NCBI GenBank assembly: GCA_021845325.1
Contig: JAKBRR010000154.1
Location: 1-5,185 of the forward strand
Origin: Thermoplasmata archaeon
GTDB taxonomy: Archaea; Thermoplasmatota; Thermoplasmata; Thermoplasmatales; Thermoplasmataceae
Direction: 5' to 3'
Length of the DNA: 5,185 nucleotides
Under the pieces are notes generated by a model, which did not search any database, was not told the origin of the DNA, and saw nothing but the letters and a program-made list of their open reading frames with translations. Positions 1 through 5,185 of this stretch are shown piece after piece; the stretch's first letter is position 1, and every line of letters starts with the position of its first letter. Position numbers and translations under genes: made by a program.

Positions 1-405
1 GTACCTGTAAGGCAAATCTCTCCAGGATCGTATCCATCGTGAGAATGCAGGATACATAATTGTCTCAGAAGTAGGTCTTATGGCAAGTTCCTCCTCAAGT
101 TTTGATTGTCCTGCCTTTGTTACCCAAGCGACTTCAGGTGAAAAACCTTCAATATGTTCCTTCTCCTTTTCTAAAAATTTTTTAGGGATAAGCAGAGGAA
201 AATATGTGTTGGTCACTCCTGCCTCCTTAAAAAGGAAATCAACGTAATCATGAATTTTCTCCCATATAAAATAGCCGTCAGGTCTAAAGATAGTCGTCCC
301 GGATATATCGCCGTAATCAAAAAATTCTGATTTTATTATTGCCTGTATATACCATTCCGAGAAATTTTCAGATTTTTTTACAGTTATTCCTTCATCCTCT
401 GCCAT
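1..405 (-). CDS. proS: Prolyl-tRNA synthetase, archaeal/eukaryotic type, N-terminal part (cut by window edge)
   Basis: This class II aminoacyl-tRNA synthetase joins L-proline to tRNA-Pro using ATP, in the cytoplasm. Only the first 135 codons are in the window; family members of this type run to roughly 480 residues, so the gene continues beyond base 1. Seen in the translation: SENFSEWY near residue 12, typical of the archaeal N-terminus; the class II motif 1 region ending in YFPLLIP (68-74); [13 protein letters not shown] (84-96); RPTSET (110-115), the T-x-E loop that holds the prolyl amino group; and [12 protein letters not shown] (123-134), leading into motif 2. The frame is unbroken. The ATG at 403-405 is chosen because the protein then starts where archaeal relatives do and a TATA-like box lies about 28 bases upstream. 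It is divergent from the M20 hydrolase gene. Identification is firm. Confidence 0.95.
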   Translation of the reverse strand, partial: MAEDEGITVKKSENFSEWYIQAIIKSEFFDYGDISGTTIFRPDGYFIWEKIHDYVDFLFKEAGVTNTYFPLLIPKKFLEKEKEHIEGFSPEVAWVTKAGQSKLEEELAIRPTSETIMYPAFSRWIRSWRDLPYRY

Positions 406-429
406 TTATTTCAATAGCTGATACGCTAC

Positions 430-437
430 ATAATAAA
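430..437 (-). promoter_or_regulatory. proS: Probable TATA box of proS
   Basis: Read on the minus strand this is TTTATTAT, close to the archaeal TATA consensus. Its centre lies about 28 bases upstream of the proS ATG, where a TATA box sits for a transcript starting at or within a few bases of the start codon. No Shine-Dalgarno sequence is visible between it and the ATG, which fits leaderless translation. The position is seen; the function is inferred. Confidence 0.5.
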
Positions 438-491
438 TTGTTTTTGCATTTTTAGTTTGGAGATCTATTTCATTATGAGAGGAAATTGTAG

Positions 492-501
492 TTAATTTTA
501 A
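492..501 (+). promoter_or_regulatory. Probable TATA box of the M20 hydrolase gene
   Basis: The sequence TTAATTTTAA is centred about 28 bases before the ATG at 525. With no ribosome binding site in the short remaining leader, this fits a leaderless or nearly leaderless transcript. The 406-524 gap therefore appears to carry two back-to-back promoters and nothing else that I can recognise. Confidence 0.5.
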
Positions 502-524
502 GTGCGTGATAGAATTTAAGCACC

Positions 525-1727
525 ATGCAAGCCTCTGAAGATTTGATGAGAGAGGAAATTATTCGTTATGCCAAAAGGATATTGCCTGTCAGGGCCATAA
601 GCCCAGAATCTGGAGGCATTGGAGAATCTGCCAGGGCAGACGAAATATGCAAAATTCTAACTGAGAACGGTTTAAATGATTTTCAGAGATATGATACCTC
701 AGATAAAAATGACGTGGTAAGATCAAATGTGGTCATTAAAATCGGAAAGGCGGAAAGAACCCTATGGCTCATAGCCCACATTGACACAGTTCCCGTAGGA
801 GACAGAAATCTCTGGACAAGAGACCCGTTCTCTGCCACTGTGGAGGAAAACAGAATATATGGGAGAGGCTCATCAGATGATGGTCAGGCCGTTTTTCTGT
901 CTCTGCTTCTTGCTAAGGAATTGAAGGATAAAGAATTGAAATACAACCTTGGAATTGCCTTTGTTGCCGATGAAGAGGTTGGCAGCGTTTATGGTATTCA
1001 GTATCTTTTAAAACAGGGAATTTTCAAAAAGGATGATCTTATTCTTGTCCCCGATTCTGGCTCTGAAGATGGTTTGGATGTTGAAGTCGCGGAAAAGAGT
1101 ATTCTCTGGATCAAGTTTACCGTAAAGGGAAAACAATACCATGCAAGCAGACCCGATAACGCAATAAACGCAGGAAGGGAATCCATGAAATTTATCTTAG
1201 AACTGGATTCAATGCTCCATGAAAAATACACGGCAAAAGATGAAATTTTTAATTATCCATATTCTACATTCGAACCAACCAAGCATGAAAAAAATGTGGA
1301 TAATGTTAATACAATTCCAGGTTTGGAAACTATTTACATGGATTGCAGGATACTGCCTAAGTATGATCTGGACAACGTCATAGACGATATAAGCAACTGC
1401 ATAAGGGATTTCGAGAAGGATAGCAAAGCACACATCAGTTTTGAATTCATGCAGAAAGAGCAGGCACCAGTAAGTACCTCACCGGAATCTGATATCGTTA
1501 AGGTTTTATCAGAATCCATAAGGAAGATCAAGGGATCAGAACCCAGGATTGTAGGAATTGGCGGTGGTACATGTGCTGCGTTCTTCAGACATGATGGAAT
1601 GGATGCAGTAGTCTGGTCTACAACTGTACCAGAGGTTGCTCATCAGGCTGATGAATATTGTATAATCGACCATATAATTGGAGACTTTAAGATACTGGAA
1701 AACATACTTCTAAAGGATGAAAATTAA
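525..1727 (+). CDS. M20-family metallohydrolase (ArgE/DapE/carboxypeptidase type)
   Basis: This is a cytosolic two-metal (usually zinc) hydrolase that cleaves amide or peptide bonds next to a free carboxylate. All expected active-site residues are visible: H85 and D87 in AHIDTVP; the bridging D118 in GRGSSDDG; the base E150 and ligand E151 in ADEEVGS; D177 in VPDSG; H206 of the lid/dimer domain in QYHAS; and the final ligand H373 in VAHQADEY. The dimerisation domain lies roughly at 190-305. The length of 400 residues is normal. The ATG at 525 is preferred over the in-frame ATG at 546 because a TATA-like box lies about 28 bases upstream. The substrate is not readable: acetylornithine, succinyl-diaminopimelate, dipeptide and carboxypeptidase activities all share this fold, and such archaeal genes are often labelled loosely. 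Its stop overlaps that of convergent nadM, with no visible operon partner. Confidence 0.92.
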   Translation: MQASEDLMREEIIRYAKRILPVRAISPESGGIGESARADEICKILTENGLNDFQRYDTSDKNDVVRSNVVIKIGKAERTLWLIAHIDTVPVGDRNLWTRDPFSATVEENRIYGRGSSDDGQAVFLSLLLAKELKDKELKYNLGIAFVADEEVGSVYGIQYLLKQGIFKKDDLILVPDSGSEDGLDVEVAEKSILWIKFTVKGKQYHASRPDNAINAGRESMKFILELDSMLHEKYTAKDEIFNYPYSTFEPTKHEKNVDNVNTIPGLETIYMDCRILPKYDLDNVIDDISNCIRDFEKDSKAHISFEFMQKEQAPVSTSPESDIVKVLSESIRKIKGSEPRIVGIGGGTCAAFFRHDGMDAVVWSTTVPEVAHQADEYCIIDHIIGDFKILENILLKDEN

Positions 1728-2233
1728 TCATCATCTTCTGCCAGTTCTTGAATCCTTTCCACACCATCTATTTCCTTTATGATGTTTGAGACCTCAACTG
1801 GTACCTGATCCTCCCATTTTAAACCTTTTAACATTTTTTCACGTATTTTGGTTCCGGACCATTCATCCCTGTTTGTTAATTTAACCGCTTTAACGTCATA
1901 ACCTTTTTCCTTGAAAAGTCTACGCTCTAGTGGATTGTTGCTGTATATTGCCTCAAAATTAGGTGTCAATGACTCAACATGGGCTACCCAGAGCGGGTTT
2001 GAATTGACATCTTCTATTGGGATGATATAGAAATTCAGTATACCGGCAGATTCCAGGGAATTTGATATCATTAAATGCCTTTCACCGGCGGTGAATGGAT
2101 TTTCCATGGTGTGTGAATACTGTGCACTTCCTATTCCAATAATAACTGATGAATAATCCTGAAGGATTTCCTTTATGACATGCAAATGACCATTGTGAAA
2201 TGGCTGGAATCGACCCACAACGAAGGCTCTCAT
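1724..2233 (-). CDS. nadM: Nicotinamide-nucleotide adenylyltransferase, archaeal type
   Basis: It transfers AMP from ATP to nicotinamide mononucleotide (or nicotinate mononucleotide), making NAD or its acid form, in the cytoplasm. The 169-residue protein is the usual length for archaeal NadM and is one nucleotidyltransferase domain. Diagnostic motifs are GRFQPFHNGH (7-16), containing the ATP-binding HxGH; GIGSAQYSHTMENPFTAGER (33-52), highly characteristic of the archaeal family; and SGTKIREKM (126-134), matching the C-terminal nucleotide-binding signature. The C-terminus ends in an acidic AEDDD tail. The start at MRAFVVGRFQP matches the family. It stands alone: the upstream gene on the same strand ends 120 bases away, and downstream it meets the M20 gene tail-to-tail. 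Identification is firm. Confidence 0.95.
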   Translation of the reverse strand: MRAFVVGRFQPFHNGHLHVIKEILQDYSSVIIGIGSAQYSHTMENPFTAGERHLMISNSLESAGILNFYIIPIEDVNSNPLWVAHVESLTPNFEAIYSNNPLERRLFKEKGYDVKAVKLTNRDEWSGTKIREKMLKGLKWEDQVPVEVSNIIKEIDGVERIQELAEDDD

Positions 2234-2353
2234 TAGGGCATAATGCTCAACCTGCTTATCTTTTTTTCATTGAAAAGTATGTCTCGCATAGTTAGAGAGT
2301 GTGGTTAAGGTGACTTTAATACATCCATAAGTTAAATTTCAATGTCTTAACTC
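2234..2353 (-). promoter_or_regulatory. Gap holding the nadM promoter and the 3' end of the upstream operon
   Basis: This 120-base AT-rich gap separates two minus-strand genes. On the minus strand an A-rich AAAAAGATAAG lies at 2255-2265, about 22-32 bases upstream of the nadM ATG, the distance expected for a TATA element of a leaderless transcript, but it is a weak match. A second AT-rich stretch further upstream (around 2325-2340) could serve instead with a longer leader. I see no hairpin terminator and no convincing U-tract for the operon that ends at 2354. Confidence 0.35.
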
Positions 2354-3307
2354 TCAAATCAGGTGGCATTTACCGTATAAGGTGTCAGAATTAATTAATG
2401 CAGTCAGAGACTCTGTGCACTTCTCCTTGAGTGATGATATCTCATCCTTAAGCACAATTGCTTTCTCAATCTCATCCTGAAGATTAACATGTAGATCATG
2501 GGATTCAAGTATGTTATTAATTCTGGTATTAAATTCCAACCATAAAGGCTGGGGTATAATCGCAACTGAATTTCCATCGAAGAAAAGTGTTGTAAGTGAT
2601 CCAGCCCTGGATAGTTTTTTCTGCTTGACCTCACTCTTCACCTCGGGACGATGAATAAACCCGAGCTTGAAATTAACCAATGAAAATATGAGTTCACTTT
2701 TGTAAAGTATTTCCTTCGGGTTATCCTTGGGATTTGATTCAAATTCAGTTATGATACCGGATGGATTTATCATAAGATAACGTTGAATCTCTCTGGCAAG
2801 GACTGGAAGCACACTGGCATATTCCATTATAAATTTCTGATACTTTTCAAATTCTTCACCAAATAAATTATCAATACCTGTAATATGATTGCGAACGAGA
2901 TCATCCCATAGTGGTCTTTCTGCAATTTTAGGCATTGCAGGGATTGTATTGGACATACTTTGAATTGGCCATGGTAATACAAGAGATCTAATCATATCCT
3001 CCGCCACCTTTTTAAGAATTGATTGATGAACTGCTTTTCTCTTTTGTTCTTCTTCAGATATTGATTCCATTGAGTCGTATGGTTTGACTCCTTTTACAAC
3101 ATCTTTCTCCTTTTTTACCCTCCCAGAAGTAAATTCAATATCATCTGAAGAAACCCGGTTTAATTTCACATACAACTCGTCTATGTTTTTTCGCAAAAGA
3201 TTCAGATCCTTCTTTAAATAAAAGCGGTTGAAAAGGTATCCTATAATTAATATGATAAAGATTGAAATTAGAACGGAAGCGGCAATTACTGATGCTGAAC
3301 TGGTCAC
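2354..3307 (-). CDS. Membrane-anchored protein of unknown function, coupled to the aminotransferase
   Basis: I do not recognise this 317-residue protein. It begins with a GTG whose bases overlap the TGA stop of the aminotransferase (GTGA), with a GGGAG about five bases before the GTG as a plausible ribosome binding site, so the two are probably translated together. Residues 7-26 form one strongly hydrophobic segment, followed by the basic RFYLKKD, suggesting an anchor with the rest in the cytoplasm. Residues 31-51 have a heptad-like charged pattern, then a polar linker (52-92). A mixed alpha/beta-looking body (about 93-265) includes LPWPIQSM (111-118) and IIPQPLWLEF (250-259). The C-terminal stretch (276-303) is again charged and probably helical. 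No catalytic motif, cysteine cluster or nucleotide-binding loop is visible. The GTG is favoured because a later start would remove the membrane segment. It is possibly restricted to this archaeal order. Confidence 0.8.
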   Translation of the reverse strand: MTSSASVIAASVLISIFIILIIGYLFNRFYLKKDLNLLRKNIDELYVKLNRVSSDDIEFTSGRVKKEKDVVKGVKPYDSMESISEEEQKRKAVHQSILKKVAEDMIRSLVLPWPIQSMSNTIPAMPKIAERPLWDDLVRNHITGIDNLFGEEFEKYQKFIMEYASVLPVLAREIQRYLMINPSGIITEFESNPKDNPKEILYKSELIFSLVNFKLGFIHRPEVKSEVKQKKLSRAGSLTTLFFDGNSVAIIPQPLWLEFNTRINNILESHDLHVNLQDEIEKAIVLKDEISSLKEKCTESLTALINSDTLYGKCHLI

Positions 3308-4449
3308 TTATACTCCCTGAAGAATTCCCCTATTTTGGCTATCCCATTAATAATATCGTCTTCGGATGCAGCATAAGACAATCTAAAATGCATCTCTCCC
3401 TGATCTCCAAAGACAGACCCCGGTATTGTAGACACACCTTTTTTTTCAAGAAGCTGCATGCATAACTCTCTGGACTTCAAAGGAAGGTCGTATTTGGGAA
3501 ATAGATAGAAAGCACCCTCCGGTTCTTTTAAACTTATATTTGGAATTTTTTTCATTTCTCTGATTGCTATTTCACGTCTCTTCTCAAACTCATTCCGCAT
3601 CCTTGTTGATTCTTCATAGTGGTCAAGGGCAAATATAGCTGCCTGTTGAGAGATCGATGGCGCACATGTAATTGTCTGTTGCTGGAAAGTATCTGCAGCC
3701 TCAATTATATCGTCTGAGGCTATCATAAAACCGATTCTCCAACCCGTCATTGCAAAACTTTTGGAGAAACCAGATAAAATTATTGTGTTTTTGAGAGCTG
3801 GATCCAGATTCAATGGTGAGAATAGTTTTCCATGGTAAATGAGGTCTTCATAAATTTGATCACATATGAAGTAAATATTGTATTTTTTACAGAGTGAAAG
3901 TATGTGTTTAATGTCTGATTCTGATAATACTTTTCCCGTGGGATTGCTCGGGTTTGAAATTAATATAGCTCTTGTTCTTGGATTTATCAGACCTTCCAGA
4001 TATTCAAAATCTATTGAAAAATCTTCTCTGGAGGGAAAGCTCACAGGTTTTACCCCATTCAATCTGCAAATATCGGGGTATGAAAGATAATAGGGTTCAG
4101 GAATAAGAATTTCATCGCCATCATCACAGATTGCCATTATGGATAGATTTATTGAAAATTTTGTTGGAGTGACAAGAACATTTTTTGCGGATGTTGCAGT
4201 ATAACGTCTGGAATACTCAGCGGCGATTTTATTTCGCAACTCTGAAAAACCGAGGGATGGTGTATAGTGAGTAAAACCTTCTTTTGCTTTTTCATGGGCA
4301 TAATCAATGATGTTATCCGGGGTTGTAAAATCAGGCTCACCGATACCAAAGTTATAAATTTTTAAACCTCTCGATTTCATTTCCTGCACTTTGTTGCTCA
4401 GTGAAACTGTTTCTGATTTCAATACTCTTGATACCCTTCTGGAAACCAT
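3304..4449 (-). CDS. Class I pyridoxal-phosphate aminotransferase (aspartate aminotransferase-like)
   Basis: It moves an amino group between an amino acid and a 2-oxoacid in the cytoplasm. Fold type I signatures are clear: NFGIGEPDF (33-41); SNPSNPTG (165-172), with N169 contacting the cofactor; CDQIYEDL (196-203), with D197 pairing with the pyridine nitrogen and Y200 at the cofactor oxygen; the Schiff-base lysine K230 in SGFSKSFAMTGWRIG; R238, a phosphate contact; and R356 in FRLSYA, which binds the substrate carboxylate. The 381-residue length is normal. One oddity is that the usual TPGxK cofactor-phosphate loop reads TPTK (94-97), one residue short. The ATG at 4447-4449 has a TATA-like box 26 bases upstream. 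It is first in a two-gene operon with the membrane protein downstream. Family is certain; the amino acid used (aspartate, aromatic, alanine or other) cannot be read from this sequence. Confidence 0.93.
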   Translation of the reverse strand: MVSRRVSRVLKSETVSLSNKVQEMKSRGLKIYNFGIGEPDFTTPDNIIDYAHEKAKEGFTHYTPSLGFSELRNKIAAEYSRRYTATSAKNVLVTPTKFSINLSIMAICDDGDEILIPEPYYLSYPDICRLNGVKPVSFPSREDFSIDFEYLEGLINPRTRAILISNPSNPTGKVLSESDIKHILSLCKKYNIYFICDQIYEDLIYHGKLFSPLNLDPALKNTIILSGFSKSFAMTGWRIGFMIASDDIIEAADTFQQQTITCAPSISQQAAIFALDHYEESTRMRNEFEKRREIAIREMKKIPNISLKEPEGAFYLFPKYDLPLKSRELCMQLLEKKGVSTIPGSVFGDQGEMHFRLSYAASEDDIINGIAKIGEFFREYK

Positions 4450-4470
4450 GGAACACCAATACCACTTTCT

Positions 4471-4480
4471 TAATTAATTC
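4471..4480 (-). promoter_or_regulatory. Probable TATA box of the aminotransferase operon
   Basis: On the minus strand this reads GAATTAATTA, centred about 26 bases upstream of the aminotransferase ATG. The intervening sequence has no clear Shine-Dalgarno match, so a leaderless or very short-leader transcript is likely. The same geometry is seen before proS and the M20 gene, which supports the reading. Confidence 0.5.
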
Positions 4481-4590
4481 TTTTTGGTGAGAGATGAGTA
4501 GTAATATACAGAAATGCAAACGGTACAGTTAAAATTAAAAAGTTTATGTTTCTTCCTTTAACATCCGTGTTATAATACACTTTACAATAG

Positions 4591-4731
4591 ACTTTACGCG
4601 AAGTTTGCCACGAATCTTTGGGCACTCCCATAGTTAAGCATGTGGAAGCTGGAGTTCTACCTGCAATGGAAACTCAAGTCCCTGAATTGTTAAGCCTACC
4701 GACTTACCCAGGAAGAATGCCCCTCAAATAA
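4591..4731 (+). pseudogene. Possible relic of an IS200/IS605-type TnpB gene 3' end (or a structured RNA)
   Basis: After a TAG at 4588-4590 the plus strand stays open for 46 codons to a TAA at 4729-4731. It encodes pieces such as CHESLGTPIVKHVEAG (about residues 6-21), followed by a proline-rich tail ending in GRMPLK. There is no credible start codon or ribosome binding site. The style, especially the VEAG piece in a poorly structured tail, recalls the extreme C-terminus of archaeal TnpB proteins; this is recalled resemblance, not a tested match. The conserved zinc-finger and catalytic parts of TnpB are absent, so at most a fragment remains. In IS605 elements this end also encodes the omega RNA, and the island can fold: CTGGAGTT (4649-4656) pairs with AACTCAAG (4671-4678) at seven of eight positions, and GGGCA (4620-4624) can pair with TGCCC (4718-4722). 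The alternative is an independent small RNA gene on either strand. Confidence 0.4.
4633..4695 (+). repeat. Pair of short direct repeats GTTAAGC inside the island
   Basis: GTTAAGC occurs at 4633-4639 and again at 4689-4695, 56 bases apart, each preceded by TCCC (4626-4629 and 4679-4682). They flank the hairpin at 4649-4678. This could be a structural feature of an RNA, or chance, since the shared core is only seven bases. Confidence 0.4.
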
Positions 4732-4757
4732 GATATTCCTAATTGTTCAACTTTCCA

Positions 4758-5185
4758 CTAAATCTTATTAGTTTTCCTTAAGTATATGCCTATGACTGCA
4801 GCAACCACAGCAACGAGTATTATGATGATAATAATGTTATCCCAGTTGTAAGGCTTAGGCCCGGAAGTAGGACTGGGGGGTATCTTAGTAAGTGGAGGTA
4901 TATGCAGAGTTTCGCCCGGAGTAATATCGTATGTACTATTGAAAGGTTCATAACCAGGTGCTGTTATTCTTACATTGTAAACCCCTGCTGTCACGGTAAT
5001 GTTAAATTTACCGTTTACAATGGTAATTTCTTTCCCATTAACATATACACTGGAGTTCTGGACATTAAGAGTTCCAACTATGTATGAGTAATGAAGATAT
5101 GGTATATTAGAAACAATTCCTGTTCCATTATAATGAAGGTATCCTGATTGGATACTTGTATAGTAAAGTGAAGTGTTGTAATATT
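4758..5185 (-). CDS. Surface glycoprotein, C-terminal part: PEGA-like domain, proline-rich linker, membrane anchor
   Basis: The frame is open from the right edge to the TAG at 4758-4760, giving 141 visible residues; the N-terminal part lies outside the window. In order: a Tyr/Ser/Asn-rich segment (1-34); a small beta-sandwich domain of PEGA or carboxypeptidase-regulatory type (about 35-95) with the pattern SSVYVNGKEI, then GVYNVRITAPGYEPF, then TPGETLHI; a Pro/Ser/Thr linker (96-115); a membrane helix (116-135) starting with six isoleucines; and a short basic tail RKTNKI. Five N-x-S/T sequons occur at residues 3, 19, 43, 61 and 82, all before the anchor, as expected for an exported N-glycosylated protein. 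This layout is common in large Thermoplasmatales surface proteins, including thermopsin-like proteases, but the catalytic part is not visible, so the activity is unknown. The GTG at 4992-4994 is internal, not a start, because the frame and domain continue upstream. Confidence 0.85.
   Translation of the reverse strand, partial: YYNTSLYYTSIQSGYLHYNGTGIVSNIPYLHYSYIVGTLNVQNSSVYVNGKEITIVNGKFNITVTAGVYNVRITAPGYEPFNSTYDITPGETLHIPPLTKIPPSPTSGPKPYNWDNIIIIIILVAVVAAVIGIYLRKTNKI

Larger units (their letters stand above)
4450..4757. other. 308-base intergenic region: promoter half plus GC-richer island
   Basis: No intact gene lies here. The part next to the aminotransferase (4471-4590) is about 27% G+C by hand count and holds its promoter. 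From 4591 to 4731 the G+C rises to about 46%, then falls again to about 31% up to the stop of the surface-protein gene at 4758. The island is listed separately. I see no tRNA, CRISPR or intact insertion sequence, and no obvious terminator for the surface-protein gene. Confidence 0.7.

Noticed and set aside
998..1231. Minus-strand reading frames inside the M20 gene (998-1231, 1209-1433, 1334-1531)
   Set aside because: They are antisense to a gene with every active-site residue in place, lack recognisable domains and have no promoter or ribosome binding site.
3878..4090. Frames overlapping the aminotransferase and membrane protein (3878-4090 plus, 4149-4349 minus, 3262-3465 plus, 2404-2634 minus)
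   Set aside because: They lie in other frames of well-supported genes and show no protein-like motifs or start signals.
4619..4724. Resemblance of GGAAAC...TCCC...GTTAAGCCT to 5S rRNA
   Set aside because: The pieces recall archaeal 5S rRNA, but the CCGAAC part of loop C is missing, the candidate is about 15 bases too short, and helix II does not pair acceptably.
4590..4731. RNase P RNA, SRP RNA or tRNA in the gap
   Set aside because: The universal RNase P conserved blocks, the SRP helix 8 tetraloop context and a tRNA B box are not found on either strand, and the island is too short for the first two.
4758..4994. A complete 78-residue small membrane protein starting at GTG 4994
   Set aside because: The same frame is open for another 63 codons to the window edge, and the PEGA-like domain spans the supposed start, so this is the tail of a longer protein.
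4902..5087. Plus-strand 61-residue frame opposite the surface protein
   Set aside because: It is antisense to the PEGA-like domain coding sequence and its composition is that of a shadow frame.
1..5185. CRISPR array or an intact defence system
   Set aside because: No regularly spaced repeats are present and no gene resembles a nuclease, restriction or toxin-antitoxin family; all well-supported genes are housekeeping or surface functions apart from one unknown.

Overview
The window looks like a stretch of an AT-rich archaeal chromosome, most likely from the Thermoplasmatales (Thermoplasma/Ferroplasma/Picrophilus/Cuniculiplasma relatives). The reasons are an archaeal-type NMN adenylyltransferase, an archaeal/eukaryotic-type prolyl-tRNA synthetase, TATA-like boxes about 26-29 bases upstream of start codons with almost no leader, and a surface protein ending in a PEGA-like domain, a proline-rich linker and a C-terminal membrane anchor. 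The order is inferred from protein style; the genus cannot be named from this sequence alone.

Layout. 1-405 (minus) is the N-terminal 135 codons of proS, cut by the left edge. A 119-base divergent promoter region separates it from an M20-family metallohydrolase (525-1727, plus). That gene runs tail-to-tail into nadM (1724-2233, minus), and the two TAA stops share one TTAA. After a 120-base gap comes a two-gene minus-strand operon: a class I aminotransferase (3304-4449) followed, with a GTGA overlap, by an unrecognised 317-residue protein with one N-terminal membrane segment (2354-3307). The 308-base gap 4450-4757 holds the aminotransferase promoter and an unexplained GC-richer island (4591-4731). 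From 4758 to the right edge (minus) is the C-terminal part of a glycosylation-site-rich surface protein.

How the genes work together. Most of the window is housekeeping: translation (proS), NAD biosynthesis (nadM), amino-acid or peptide metabolism (M20 hydrolase, aminotransferase). There is no sign that all of these form one pathway; only the aminotransferase and the membrane protein are clearly linked. The two least ordinary things are the 317-residue membrane protein coupled to the aminotransferase, and the 4591-4731 island. On the plus strand the island reads as 46 open codons resembling the C-terminal end of an IS200/IS605 TnpB protein, with a foldable sequence, and could be a transposon relic or a leftover omega-RNA-like region. 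I found no CRISPR array, tRNA, rRNA or intact mobile element.
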